From the NCBI RefSeq assembly GCF_042242105.1, contig NC_092014.1:6359874-6423873 (forward strand): a DNA stretch of 64,000 bases, written 5' to 3'. Shown one piece after another: positions 49,601-62,981 of this stretch (position 1 is the stretch's first letter; each line of letters opens with the position of its first letter). The notes beneath the pieces were generated by a model. It did not search any database. It was not told the origin of the DNA and saw nothing but the letters and a program-made list of their open reading frames with translations. Source of the DNA: Pempheris klunzingeri. Lineage: Eukaryota; Chordata; Actinopteri; Acropomatiformes; Pempheridae. The position numbers were made by a program, and so were the translations under genes.

Positions 49601-51722
49601 AGAATTTTTGGACAGATTTTGACACACTGCAAAATCATTGTGACAGAAAACCACCATCTTAATGCATTTGGTCAGTTGGTAGAGTGTTGCTTCACTGCAC
49701 TGATGGCAACTCCCATCCTAGATGTGTGAATTCACGCTGAAGAACAGAGTATGTTACAATTTTACTGCTACAGTGTTGAATGTGTGTCTGTGATTGTGTC
49801 TCTGCAGGCTGATGCTGCAGTTTGACATCCCTGATGTGACGAGAGAGGGTGTCGGTGTTTGCTGTCAGTTAATGGTGGGTCAGAGCAGCGTGCCACATTA
49901 CCAACAGCTGGAGGAGTTCACCGCCAGGCTGGCTCCAGGAGAGGTGAGTTTGCTTGTGCATGTATACATATATGTTCCCATATATCTGCAGTATTCCCTG
50001 TAGTACTGTGCTGTTTGTAATGAGTGTATCTGTTTGTTGATGTCTTCAGGTAAACCAGACCTTGCTCCTGCTCTACCTGGCGGTGTTCAGTGTTCATGTT
50101 CCGAAGCGTCTGAAAGTTTTCCTCGTGTCGATTCCTGGTCCAAACCCTGCTCACTGGCCTGCTGCTCCTTCATTGGCCAAGAGCTTGGGTCAACGGGGTG
50201 ACCTGGAGGCGCTGCAGCTCCCTCGGTCCTGGCTAGATTCCCTGTCCCTAAAGCGAGCCCTGGAGGGAAACAGTCCGAAGCACCTGAGCTTCAGCCGCTG
50301 CCCAGCACTGTGGCCGCAGGTGTTTGAGTCGTTGCTGGAGGGAGGAGTCAAAGATGTCATGCAGCTGATCAGCCTGAACCTCAGTGGCATCAACCAGGTC
50401 CTTTACTCAGAGTGCAGGAGCGCTGACGATCAGCTGGTTCCTGGGACAATGAGCCGGTTGGCAGCTGGCTGTTCCAGGATTAAACACCTGAACCTGATGC
50501 ACACACACTATCATCATGAAAACTCACCTGGGCTGGGTGGAGAAACACACCTGTGTGCCAGCCTGGCCAAATTCAGACACCTGCGGTCTCTCACTCTGCC
50601 TGCCTGTGCACTGTCGGATGGCTTAAACACACATCAGATCTCTACAAACAACAAGTCTCACTCTCCGTTGTTCCTGGGGCTGAGGAAGCCTCCACGTATG
50701 GGGCTCCAGAATTACAAGCCTGATTTAGCGTCGTCTCTGTCAGGGGACAGCACCTCAGGGCTCACTCAGCTCCTAGCTGGCTGCCCTGCTTTAGAGACCT
50801 TAGAGGTCATCGGTCCGGGTTTTGTCTCTGCACTGCCTCGGCTTGAGCCTTGCACTCGTGCCAGTGTGGAGCCTCGTGGTATGTGTGCGTGGGCACGAGG
50901 AGTTGGAGATGCACACTTGGCGGCACTTGAGGCCTTGCCTCGATTACGCCGACTGACTCTGGCTGGACTTCCTGGGGTCCTTAGGGGGACGGGGCTGGTA
51001 CAGCTAACCAGGCAGTGCAGTGACCTACAGGTATTATCCCTTGCCAACATGGGATCACTAAAAACCATGAACTACACCCCTGCCTTGCTGGAGACACTCA
51101 AACAATGCACACAGCTACAGGAGCTCAGGTTAGAGGATCCCTTTGTGAACCCTTCATTTACTGTAATACTAAACACTAACCACCAGACAGACAGTACAGC
51201 CGTTAATTATCATTATATACCCCTTGTAGAGCATTTAAAAGCATTTAGTATTAATTACGTCTAATGTTTACTTTAGTATTTGAACTAATAATTGAATCCT
51301 AATGTTGTTTTTTTTCCTCAGTGGGGTGTTCAGTATATTCAGAACCATTAAATGTTTGGCTGACTTTACTAAAACATGAAGAATCCAACCAGCATTTCAT
51401 TTTTTTCTTTTTATTTAATAGATTTCTTTGACTTTTAATTTGTAATATGGACGCGTTTTCTTATTTTATATATTTATTATAATTATAAAACCTGTAATTC
51501 ACCTTTTAGGATTAGCAGAGTGTACTATTTCTGATAATTATGGGAATCCCCAAAAGTGACCTGGTAGATTTGATTTTTGTTGTTTTTAATCAAAGTGAAT
51601 GCCGTTATATCCACCATGAAAAGAAAGGCAGTACTCCAGTTAGTCTGATTAAATTTCATGGACCAAGTTGACATCTTGGCTCAGCTTGTTGTTTTTCTTT
51701 ACTGAACACTGTTTGTTTGTGT

Positions 51723-51754
<32 letters not shown>

Positions 51755-52226
51755 AGGTTAGAGCAGCCCTATCTGAATGCCAACGCGTCATTCTTTGAGG
51801 CTCTGTCCTGCTGCTCTCGTCTGCAGCGTCTCTGCCTAATATCACGCAGTGGTACCTTTGACCCATCGGCCATAGAAACCTTCATGGAGCGATGCTGCTA
51901 TGTCATCATGTGCCACATATTCATGGGCGGCACCTTAGTGGCTTGTCGCACGCTGCAGAAAACTCTGCTGGACAGGTTAGTATTTGTGTGTGTGATGACG
52001 TGCCGCACATCAAACGTTAAATGTCAGGAGAAATCTGAAATTCATAATTTCTTGTTTTCTCTCCGTTAGATTTAAACATGACCGCTCTGCCCTGAGCGTG
52101 GTCATCTATCCATTACAGCATGAAGACCTGCCTACAGTCATCAGAGACATCCCACTGACACTGCTGGACCGGATAACTTTGTTCCAGAGCCATGTGGCCC
52201 AGCCACCGCATTTATCTCAACTGTAA
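46601..52226 (+). CDS. fbxl18: F-box and leucine-rich repeat protein 18
   Basis: Exons: 46601-46654, 48127-48324, 48447-48802, 49808-49943, 50050-51128, 51757-51975 and 52070-52226, giving 732 residues. An F-box near the N-terminus ('LSDEILLCILRHVPVCDLLRNV') is followed by degenerate leucine-rich repeats. Phrases such as 'SLNGCYWLAGSTVE', 'LFTPSYGVVPCC'-like 'LLTPSYGVVPCC', 'QLMVGQSSVPHYQ' and the end 'VIRDIPLTLLDRITLFQS' match human FBXL18 as I remember it. FBXL18 is a substrate receptor of SCF ubiquitin ligases. The first exon (18 codons) is inferred from a GT donor and kept phase. Translation could instead start at the ATG at 48148. The last intron but one begins with a near-copy of the next exon's start. 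Confidence 0.93.
48860..49430. repeat. Diverged interspersed repeat in FBXL18 intron 3
   Basis: The opening 'gagataagagactttatttatcaaatttagcaattcacttgttacagcaacag' (quoted in part: 'gagactttatttatcaaatt') resembles a common fish repeat tail. The rest has 'ggcaacctcatggtggcactagatgaaaagtcag'-type phrases (partial) and 'agaccaaagcaaagtggtgg'. Identity is inferred from memory; the superfamily is unknown. 49431-49800 holds nothing recognisable. Confidence 0.4.
51129..51162 (+). repeat. Intronic near-copy of FBXL18 exon 6 start
   Basis: The first 21 nt of intron 5 match the first 21 nt of exon 6 (51757 on) at 17 positions, and a 'tcatt' match follows after a gap. Translated, it reads LRLEDPFVNPSF against LRLEQPYLNANASF in the exon. 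Both copies follow an AG|GT junction. Confidence 0.6.
51719..51754. repeat. (TG)n run abutting the FBXL18 exon 6 acceptor
   Basis: A TG run reaches the splice acceptor 'gtgtgtag' directly, replacing the usual pyrimidine tract with alternating T and G. Confidence 0.85.
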
Positions 52227-52290
52227 CATCACCAGAGAGCTGCAGTGTGATTGGTGCTCAACAGCTGAGGTGCTCAGACCACAAATAGGA

Positions 52291-52296
52291 AATAAA
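52291..52296 (+). terminator. Poly(A) signal of FBXL18
   Basis: AATAAA 65 bp after the stop codon gives a very short 3' UTR. Another AATAAA-type site lies at about 52643, so a longer form is possible. Confidence 0.55.
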
Positions 52297-52299
52297 ATT

Positions 52300-53604
52300 G
52301 TCAAGTGAAACACTGATTGTCAGTTGCACAGTGATTTCTGATTGTTTTTTTTGTTACACCAACACCCATTTTAGGCTGCTCTACAACTACACGTCAACCA
52401 TGACAGTTTACATGTACATGACAGAGGAATGACAGTCTTCAAAGGGAAACTCTGAGGTTACTTTTTTTTTTCCAGGACATTTCACATTTTGTCCCATTGG
52501 GGCTTTGATTGTGGCTGCTACATCAAAAATAATTTCTTTTACTTCATCACTCTGCTACTGTAGAAAATAAGTGCCAAAATATAAATGTAGGGGTGCATTT
52601 GTTCAGAAATATTGTACAGATGGCCTGGATCAAATGATGTTGGAATAAACTCCATCTAAATTATTTGTAATTTGTGTCTTTGTGACGTTTCTCTGTTTGT
52701 CATGTTGTTGTTTTTGAAATAACAGTTTCACCAGTAGAAAAACAGGTAGGAATCGCATTAGGAACAGTGAATAAACTGTAGTGTGTGGGGAAAAATACAT
52801 TTCATTTATATTTCAAAAAATAACTCCCACATGTTTTCACTCAGTCACTGGTAAGAGAACAAGAAGGTGCTGTGTCACTGAAAGTGCCAGTGAGTGTGCA
52901 TACAGGGAGAGGTACAGAGGTGGAAGGCATATCCAGTTCCTGTACTTAAGTAAAAGTACTAATACAGCAGTATGAAAACCCCCTGCTGAGAGAAGCAGTT
53001 ATATTGGTTTACCTGCGTGGTGATGATGTTCACTCAAGTTTACTTTCAAGATATTCTCCCAATATAACACTTATTAAAACTTATTCAGGAGGCCTGTGTC
53101 GCTTTTAAATTAATAAAAACCAAAATTTAAAATGTCTAATAATAGTCTGGCCCATGTGTCTTCACATCATTTCAACCCAGGCAGAGAATCAGGGATCACA
53201 ACTATGACCAACTGAGGGCGACGCCTTCAGGAACCGTACAGGAAAACTAATCTATCACCGATACAGTCGATCGGATTGGAGCATCCTATCCAGCATGGAT
53301 GAAGCCTTTTCAACAATATGTACAACCCAGTGATAAACTCTAATATGTTTAAACTCAACTGAAGTCCTTGTTGACTCCTTTTCATGGACTGAAGCGCCAC
53401 ACAAGCTGCTTTAAAATCGTTGTTCTGTATCAATTAATCAGGTCTTGTGTAGTTGGTGTCATTGAAACATCGTGGTGTACCAGCAGCTACAGAGCTGCGG
53501 TCTGATTAGCACTGTCAGTCTGATAAAAACCGTCTGGTTTGTTGTCAAGCGGAGGAAAAAAGTAACGTAATTAGCTTGAGGATAACTAGACAACATCGTT
53601 AAAT
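52300..53604. other. Intergenic region and PTCD1 promoter
   Basis: No coding region is supported. Sequence composition is mixed. The last 150 bp before the PTCD1 start should contain its promoter and short 5' UTR. No TATA box is obvious. Confidence 0.55.
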
Positions 53605-56600
53605 ATGTTTACGTCCGTCGCCTGTTCGTGCCTGCGAAACGGGAGGAAAGTCTCGGCCCCTGTAGCAAAGTTTTCTCTCTTTTCAGCGGTCAACATCTCA
53701 CCCGGCGCCCTGAATCTGACCGGGGGACAACATTTGTCACCACACCGCCTGTCCGTGCTCCTCACACCGGCTCCCCGGCAGCTACCTAGCGGGCTAACAG
53801 CCAGATCCGTGTCCCTGTCAGCCGCTTCCCACAGGGGGAAGGACCCTCCGAGCTCCCCTTCAGCCCGGGCCGAGAGCGACCCACCAGACCGGGACAGCTT
53901 CGGCCGACTTTCCGCCGACATGTCCTCCAGGAGGTCGTTCAGGAAGTCCAGCCCGTACATCCAGGACCTGCGGTACCGGGAGGGGGAGGAAGAACCGGAG
54001 AGACCGCGCAGGAGGCCCGGGAGGAGAAACACACCGTACTGGTACTTTTTACAGTGCAAGAAGCTGATCAAACAGAACAAGGTCGGTCCACTTGAGCTGG
54101 TTTATCTGTCTGTCCGTCGCCTCCTTCTGTGGATGAACCTCATTTGTCCCCCTCACAGCTGCAGGAGGCTTTGGATGTGTTCAGCAGAGACATGCTGCAG
54201 GGGGAGAGGCTGCAGCCCGAGGAGAGCAACTACTCCGTCCTGATAGGAGGCTGTGGCCGAGCTGGACAACTCAAAAAGGCCTTCAGGCTCTACAATGATG
54301 TGAGAATATTTTATTCATCATGTCATCTGTGCCTTTAGCATCTTCATTCACTACCCAAATGTTGTAGTGATATGAGATATAAGCATGAAATCATAGACTC
54401 TTTGATGTATTTTATTATTTTATGCTCTATCCTTAATAATAATAATGATAATAATACAATACAATGATTGTCTTCATATTTCATGTACACCTTTTTCTCA
54501 GATGTAAATGTCTTGACACAAACATAGACGTCTCAAATTAAGTAATAATGTGTGTGTGTGTGTCTGTGTCTCTTCCAGATGAAGAAGCGAGGTCTAGATG
54601 CTACAGACGCTACCTACACCGCACTGTTCAACGCCTGCGCCGAGTCCCCATCCAAACAAGCCGGTCTCAAACAAGCACTGAAGTTGGAGCAAGAACTCCG
54701 TCGCAAGAACTACCCTCTGAACACCATCACGTACCACGCGCTTCTTAAAGCACACGCCATCACCAACCACCTTCAAGCCTGTATTCACACACTCAGGGTA
54801 CGACATGGGCCAACATTTGTGGGAAGGTTTGTCAGCTGAACTGTGTTTGCTTTGTGTTTCTACATGAGTTTGTGTGTGTTTGCAGGAGATGCTGCAGAAC
54901 GGCCATGCTGTAACTCAGGAGACGTTTCACTACCTGCTGATGGGCTGTTTGAAGGAGAAACGCACAGGATTCAGACTGGCTTTACAGGTAGATGCATGAT
55001 TTAGAGGCAATTAAAGGGGGACTTTAACGATTTCCACCTGGTGTTGTATCATTAGAGCGTGGGCATTATAAGCAAATAAATGATGTGTAACTTTCCTCCA
55101 TGTTGCCTGCACCCAGAGCTCTTTGCTCTTATGTCACCCAGCAGACTTTTGGCTTCTTCAAACTATAGATTTTACTTCTGCGCTTTTTGTGTGCCTGTAT
55201 GCCTAAGAAAATTATTTTAATAATTCATTTATATCCACCTTTCTAATGCATAGTCGGCTGAGTTTTATGATGAGGATTATACCTGAGAGGAAAGGCCCCT
55301 TTTATTCTGAGTTTAGGCTGTCCTAGATCAAAGTTGGCACTCAAGAGAGAAACTTACTGAAGTCTTTGGTCATCAATATAGCTCAGCTTTTCTGTAATAG
55401 TGACCAAGATACACACTAAATAGGACTTTTTACTGTGTAAAAATACTTGGCCCATTTATAGGTCTAGCCCTAGTCCTCAATCAAAAACATTGATCTTAGA
55501 TCGTACTGCAAGACTGGTCCTCTAACTGTCCCAAGAGGCTGCCTCAGGACTCTGACAGTGTCAAAAGCGTAGGACCAAAACCTCACAATGTGACGTGTTG
55601 CTCTGATCATAGACTATAAATGGAGGTAGAGCCACATAGATTGCTGTTGTGAAGCCTTGAGTTTGGCATTTTGGCCCTTGACATCTTGCATGTTTAGTTT
55701 GCAAAGGTGTTGGTATGACCTGCCTCTGATTGGTTAGTCACAAAGTAGCCCTCCTTCAATCATACCCTGCTTTATCATCTATTTTACTCCAAATGGGACC
55801 ATAATTTACAAAATGAACATCATGGGGTACATCAGACTTTTAAATAGCCCACTGAGACCATAAACTCATTAGGAAAATTTTTACTGAGGCAATAAATCAA
55901 GTGAGAAATGGGCTCATTTTCTCATAGACTTTCTTACAATCAGACTTATTTTTGGAGACGTGACATCGCCCTCTGCTGGCCATTTGAAATAATGCAGGTT
56001 TAATGCACCTCTGCAATAACTTAACTTTTCAGACCTAGAAGATTCAGATTCAGAATCTTTATCGTCATTATACTGCTGCAAAAAACAATACAACGAAATT
56101 GAGAGGGCAAAATAATGCATACACTGCCGTGCTAGCATAATGCTACTGCTATAAACATATTCTCAAAAACATACCTCAAACTCACTTTGCAGAATTGTTA
56201 CACTGTGTGAATCTTTTGCTCTGGCTGCAGCCGTATTCACATTCTCCTCCTGCTCCTGTTTTGGTTCAGTGCTGTGGACAAAGTTTGTTTATATTTTTGG
56301 TGCATTTTCTAAACTTCGGCTCAGATGGATGATGTAAGTTGATGACATCTTTTTCTTTTTTTTTTCATTTTTTACAAAGCAGAAAAAACGATTTGAAAAT
56401 TGATGCTGCTCACTGTTGTTGACACAGACTGCAACCAAGACTTGATAAGACTGAACTCGCACAATGAAACATACCATGAACTTGTAATGTTGTTGTTATT
56501 GTTGTTATTGTTGTCAATAGGTGCCTCATCTTTTTTGTTTTTTTGTTTCAGGTTTGGCGACAGATGCTGAGCTCAGGGATTGTTCCAGACTTAAAAAACT

Positions 56601-59401
56601 ATAACCTACTCTTGCGAACTGCAAGGGATTGTGGGATTGGCGATACTGCTCTGGCCTCTCACCTGCTGCTGAGGCCTGATGGGAAGTACGAGAGGGAGCA
56701 TAAGTCACATGTTGACTCGGAGTCTGGACTCAAGGATGTGATAGACATTGATCTCCTGGAGAGGCAGTTGTTTATCCAACCGGATCCACTCAGTGTCCCT
56801 GAGGAGGAATCCTACGGCAGACAGGACTGTACCCAGCTGATACCTGTCAGACAAACTGTGTTGCTGCCCGCTGACTTAGCAGGCGATTCTACAGCCCCTA
56901 ACCTGCTGGACGTATTTGAGGGTGAAAGGGGCGGCGTGGTTTCCCTGGGCACCGTGGATGGATCGTCCGATAGGCTCGCACTGATCGGAGGAGCTGAAGG
57001 TTTCCTGGAGAAGATGGAGGCCCAGAGACTCAGTCCGGACCTCAGAACTGTGACCCTGCTGGCCAACACGATGGAGCCGGGTCACCAGTCTCTGCAGACG
57101 CTGCTGACGGTCACCAAGAAGCACAAAGTGAAGCTCGACGTCACATTCTTTAACTCTGTGATTCACAGAGCAGCCAGAGCTGGTGACCTGGAGGGGGCAA
57201 TGGTACACACACTCACACACACTCACACTCATTTACGCATACACACACACACACACACACACAATTCTATAGTTGTGAGGACATTCATTGACATATTGCA
57301 TGTCGAGCCCCACAACCTAATTCTAACCTAACAGCCTTTTGAAGTTGTTAATAGGGATGGGTTGTATGACTTTTATACCTCATAAAAGTAGTTCACAGTG
57401 ACTGTCAAATAGTGCTTTTGCTTGGAATGCACATCCCTGGCAAATTGTCCTCATTATACAGAAATGTCCTCACAATGATGGTTTAAAACCAAAATTTGTT
57501 CTTGTAACTATACAAAGACACACACTGAACACATTACATTACATACGTTACATTCTTGCACAGTTTTTTGGCATTAAAGGGTCCGTTTACTCAAATCAGA
57601 AAAATAATAAAATAATATTTACCCACTTACCTTCATTAATCATTCAGATTGTTTTGGTTGTTTGTGACCATCTTCTAGCCTCCACCCTAATACACATATC
57701 AGTGTCCCTGGTACTCTTGCTAATCTGCAGACCTTGCTGTGAACAGTTTCCATTAGAACTACTTTGTATTGAAGAAATGGTCTGTATTTTATCTTTCAAT
57801 GCCGTTGGCACTAGAGACCAAATTGAAAACTGGGGCAAATTAAACCAAACCCATCTGCAGCACTGTAACAGCTCTGGATGTAAGTGTGTAACTTGGGTGA
57901 CTCAATCCTTTTATGTGGGTGCTCATTTTCTCGTTATCCTTTCTCCCTCCAGGCTGTGCTGAGCGTGATGCACCAGCACAACGTGAACGTGGATGTGCAG
58001 ACATTTGGATGCCTCGCGTTGGGCTGTGAGCGACAGAAGGACGGCCTGCAGCTGCTGAAAGACATGGAGGTGATGAAACACACATCCTGAATGTCAGAAT
58101 GGATGTCGAATTTGGAAGTCATGTAATGTTTGTATTATTGAAACAGGAATTCCTTTTAGATGCTTCCACAGCTGCTTTTTATTTTTTCAATTTTCCATTT
58201 GATTTCTGTTGATGTAAACACAGAGAACATGGAAAGTTTAACAAAATAAAAGAGATGAACAGTAAGATTGGACAGCTATAGAAAACACTACTCTAATCTC
58301 AGCAGGAGCATGTTAGGAGTAGTAGTAGAAGTACAGTAGAAGACCAATATTGTGAGTTTTTTCATCCTAACGTGTTTTTTTATTTTTCAGGAGGCGGGAC
58401 TTAAGCCCAACGTCCAGGTGTTCTCTGCTCTCATTGGCCAAGCAGCTCGAAGACTGGATTACGTCTACCTTAAAACAATCCTCAAAACCATGACAAGCAT
58501 GGCGGTGTGGCCTAATGAGGTCATCATCAAACAGCTGGAGTTTGCCTCACAGTATCCCCCCAACTATGACCAGGTAAGCTTTCATATTGAGACCGAACTC
58601 TCGTCCATTTTTCTCATTTCCAAAACTGTCATTGCTTAATGTAGATGATGTCTTTGTTTTTTTAATCACATGGCTTCACAGTTCCCTTCAGCTCTACAGA
58701 CAGTTTTGGCATCTTTCAGCTCATTGTTTTGGTTTTCATGTCCTCAAACTCCACTCTCATCAGCCTTGTTTTTAGCAGGCAGTTGTTTTCCGAGTAAAAT
58801 CTCTCTCATCATCAGGCAAACACAGTCAGTGACCAGCTGGTGAATATAATGGAGCAGATATTTATGTATTTATAAAGGAGACCAAGAAAGAACTAAAAGA
58901 AGACTATATATAAGACGTGCCAGGGGGCCAGAGACATGACTCTAAATGAATCTTACTGGATGTGTGAATGGAAAATAATACGTTAGACGTGATTATTTTA
59001 TAAGGTGATGGTATGTTAATGTTGGATTTTTCATGTGTCTTACTGAAGACATGAGACCATTTGCTGAGTTAAACAGAGCTCATGCTAAATTTGCAGATAA
59101 ATGACTGATTCATGTTTTTGTTGCCCCTCTCCTCCTGCCCCAGTTCAAGTCCAGAAACAACTACCTGGTCCAAATTGATGGTTTCCGTGGTTACTACCAG
59201 CAGTGGTTGAGAGCCATGCCCGCTCAGAGTGCTGAGGACGAGCGGCAGGCAGAGCTGCAGCCTGAGACGGACGCTGCAGTGCTGAAGACAGAAGCTGCAG
59301 ATGGACTGAAAGAGACCCAAAGGAACCAGAGAGCAGCAGCAGGGAGACATAATTCTCATAACAAGAACAAGAAGAGCAGCACTGCTCTGCAACATCACTG
59401 A
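53605..59401 (+). CDS. ptcd1: Pentatricopeptide repeat domain-containing protein 1, mitochondrial
   Basis: Exons: 53605-54081, 54159-54299, 54579-54797, 54886-54987, 56552-57202, 57953-58069, 58391-58573 and 59144-59401, giving 715 residues, close to the human length of about 700. The N-terminus is rich in Ser, Arg and Lys with few acids ([19 protein letters not shown]), which fits a mitochondrial targeting peptide. PPR repeats are clear from about residue 160: '[21 protein letters not shown]', '[12 protein letters not shown]', '[11 protein letters not shown]', '[12 protein letters not shown]' and '[13 protein letters not shown]'. Later repeats lie after an acidic linker ('[20 protein letters not shown]', '[15 protein letters not shown]', '[14 protein letters not shown]'). 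PTCD1 is known as a mitochondrial matrix RNA-binding protein that affects leucine tRNAs and 16S rRNA. The C-terminal tail is Glu/Ala/Lys-rich. Confidence 0.93.
55600..56110. repeat. Interspersed repeats in PTCD1 intron 4
   Basis: 55610-56010 contains 'gactataaatggaggtagag', 'gaagccttgagtttggcatt' and 'catcgccctctgctggcc', phrases of a common diverged fish repeat. 56040-56110 has 'cagaatctttatcgtcatta' followed by 'acaatacaacgaaattgaga', a tail motif of another frequent fish element. Families are unnamed. Confidence 0.5.
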
Positions 59402-59516
59402 AAATATATCATTTCTCTACTTGGATCCTCTGCCGGTCTGTTTGGATTCAGCTGTTGCTAAAGTTACTGCAGATGCATTTGTCTTAAAAGATCAATGTTC
59501 TTGTAATTTATTTTGC

Positions 59517-59522
59517 AATAAA
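59517..59522 (+). terminator. Poly(A) signal of PTCD1
   Basis: AATAAA about 115 bp after the PTCD1 stop codon. Confidence 0.65.
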
Positions 59523-59529
59523 AGTAAAA

Positions 59530-59879
59530 TTTAAGTTCTACTTCATATTTAATTTTGTAACCACCATTTTAGGCTAGACTTTAGACTTCTTAAAGCATCC
59601 CTTCAGAGAGACATTATTAACTATCTTTTTAAAATAAGTCAAGTCTATAATAAATCTATTTTTAAATAATAATTTTACTCATTTATTTATACCACACTCC
59701 ACTGTAGCAGTAGGAAACATCCACTGAATTAACTACTGAAAGAAACAGGTTTGACAGAGAATATTTATTTTTCATTCATTGTATTTATCTACTGCTCCAC
59801 TACTGGCGGTAATGCTCCTATTAGCTGGTTTACCAACCGCCAATATAAACCAACGAAGAAGAACAGAAACGTCACATCC
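59530..59879. other. Short intergenic region
   Basis: AT-rich sequence between the PTCD1 poly(A) site and the presumed promoter of the next gene. No gene seen. Confidence 0.5.
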
Positions 59880-59950
59880 GGTGACGGTGATATTTGAGGA
59901 GGCCCGCCGCCAAAAACATCTAATTTGTTTTGGTTTAACAGGCAACGAAG
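59880..59950 (+). other. Probable noncoding first exon of the next gene (start inferred)
   Basis: A GC-richer patch ends in a consensus donor (acgaag|gtaaga). The next exon has an acceptor (gctag|at) at 60394, just before the ATG at 60404. The start of this exon is not visible. Confidence 0.45.
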
Positions 59951-60403
59951 GTAAGAAAACAAAGACTAGTATTTAAAACAATTTTATTGGTTTAGGTTAC
60001 TATACTTTGTAGAGAACTGCAAAGCGTTACTGTTGACATTTTCAGCGGCTCTTTTTACACGTACTTAACTTTCGGTTTCCTGTCTGGAGGAAAGCTAACT
60101 TTTGCTAGCTCATTAAAAGTAAACAATAAAGTAATGTGGCTTTGCCTGTTTAGGAAAGTTCTAACAAAGTTTTTGTCAGAAAAGAGATGTATTGTACATT
60201 TGTTGACATGAACTCGGTGTCCTTATAAATGCTAACAAACCAGCCTAATCTGTAAAGTCAAGTTGAGGAACAAACATGAGGAAGTTTGGTGTGTGACTCG
60301 CTCAGAGACCAGGTCTAAATCCTACAAAGAGGAACTTGGATGATGATGAGTGAATGATGTGATGACTGCCTTCTCTATCTCTTTTATGTGCTAGATATTT
60401 CTG

Positions 60404-62937
60404 ATGTGTACATCAGTGGAAAATGCAGAAATAATCATCCTCAGTGATGATGATGAGGAAGACTGTGAACGTGACATATGCAGTGAGCCCTCGGTCCTCA
60501 TCGTGGAGGTGGAGGATGTGAAGAAGAGTGGTAACTACAGTGTTTACCCTCCACACCAGCCTGTATGTGTAGGTAGATCATGTTGTAAATGCTCATCAGC
60601 TGCTCCTCCTCTGTGTTTCAGACTGTGTTTTACCTCCCAGTGCTCTGGATGAAGACCTGGTCGTTACCTTCTCCCGCCGTGCTGAGGTGCTGCCTCACGC
60701 GCGCTACGACTGTCCCATACATCCTTTCACGTGAGGAAACTGCCACACACTTTGTGACCTACAGATCAGTGTCTATTACCCCTCCATCAGAGATAATCGC
60801 ACTGCCTCTCTTCTGTCCTGCTCAGGGCTACAGATTGCGAGATTGGGGCTCCTGTCGCCAACAACCAGCTGATGTGCGATCAGTGCTTCTGCTACATCTG
60901 CGACAAGCTGGCATCATCAGTATGTGTTGATGTACTAATCTGTAAACTGTGTACACACACAACCCCATTGACTCAGCGGCACATAGCACAAACACGTCAA
61001 AACTCCCTGAATATCCCCACAGGACTCCGAGGAATTTTAACAGATACTTTGCTTTTGTTGCTTGTCTTTAACTTTAAGGGGTAAAACGTCACCCAAGCAG
61101 CAACATTGTAACAGAAACACCCTTACAATACAGTACAGCCTAACACAAGGACCATGCAGTGAGGCATTCACTGCATGTGCACTCCTTTTGTGAAGCCTGA
61201 ATTATTCAGATAATGTTGACACTCGTGAACATGTTAACTCAACTTGGGTTCATCATTTAATGTCAGCTGTTGATAGAGGTCAGTTAAAGATTTAAAACAA
61301 AATTGTCTGTTTAGAGACCTCTTAAAAGACCTTTGATTCTCCCACATCTCTAAAATAATCTCAACAAAAATCTGAACATTATAAGCTGTGCCATGGTGAT
61401 TTTATATATTTACTGTCATATTTTTCTGTCGTAAACATAAAGAATTGTTCTATATATTTTTTTGTTTTTATATGTTTGTTTTCAACCTGATTATTGTTAA
61501 TTCTAGAACAAATGTATATCTGGAATTTAATTTATAGGTCAATTTATTTAATGAGCACAAATTAAGGAAATAAGCTTCAGTCACACGTGCTTACAGCAGA
61601 GAAAATGAAAACATTTATTTGTAAAGATAATTTGAAGTTTTGCTGTTGTGTATTTTTTCTTTTTTTTTGTCAAGGGAAAAAAAATTCTTACAGCTGCATT
61701 GGTGTGTGTGTGTGTATTTAGTGTCCAATGTGGTGTCACAGCGGTATGTGTCACTGCAACAGCCACAAGAGGAGCGACTTCTGGAACAACCTCAGAAACA
61801 GCGGGCTGCTGGGAGGACTGAAGGCTTTCAACCTCACGCTGTCTGAAATAGATGCTCACCTCCGGCATGCAGGTACTCGCTCTCACACCAACATGTGGAC
61901 ATGGAGATCACATTCAGCCACATTTAGAAAATCGGACTAAACTGATCTCGCTGCCATTGGATTTGTTCTCCTCTTGTCCAGAGACGATGCTACAGAGCTT
62001 CAGACAAGTGCTCTCTGCACTGTTTTCTTCCTTCCTGAAGGGAAAGTCGCTCGAGGAATATGGTCTGAGCCAATCGAACCAGCAAGGCCGCGTCTATGAG
62101 TAAGTGATGGAGCAGATCTGTATACCGTTATCCCCTTCAGATGAGCGCCACCATTTATAAATCATAAATCTGGTCTAGAAATGATTTTGGTAAATCATAT
62201 TATTTTAGGATAAGAAAGTGCTTAGGATTCATTCTAATCCTTGAACGTCTGTACCAAATACTCGTCCAATTCTGAGCTGTGAGATTCACCATAGGGCCAA
62301 AATAGACTAAAAGTCGCAATATTTCAGCCTCTGCTGCCTTAATTTTGACCATTGTTTGGTCAAAAGTATCCATTTTGTCATTTTAATTGTTGGAGTACCC
62401 CTTTTAAGAATTCCCTTCACTGGGAAGGGGCTGCCAAGCCCAGACCATCAAACAGTCCAAACTAAAACTACACACAGGTTTGTGGACTGCCTCATCAACA
62501 TGGACTTTGATTTGAACCAAAGCCTTGGAGAGCTTTTACATTATGTCACAACACATCAAGTACAAATACTAACAAACGAAAGTGATTGTAATTAAATTTT
62601 TTGGTTTATATGCTGCTTTTTCCCCTTTTTTTCAGTTATACGCCGGTGTACGAGTTTGTGTCATCATTCCTGAACAAAGCAGATAAACAGGATGGCAGAG
62701 CTGCTGCCATCATGAGACTCGGAGCTGCTGAGGACTTTATTAGACATTTTCAAGTCTCAGGGTACACACACACACACATACACAGGCATTTCCTGTTTTA
62801 CAATAATGGCTATCTTCACTTTTTTTTTTTTTTTTTTAAGAAATGTTTTCTTGAATTGATATGATTCTCTACAGGACTTTCATCTTGCAGTCTCCTATGG
62901 CTAATGCTGCTGAAGCCAGAGTGGTTTTACTACAGAG

Positions 62938-62981
<44 letters not shown>

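Noticed and set aside
51129-51264. Extension of the long FBXL18 frame past 51128
   Set aside because: The reading frame continues into intron 5, but splicing at 51128 to exon 6 restores the conserved sequence (LRLEQPY). The extension reflects the intronic near-copy.
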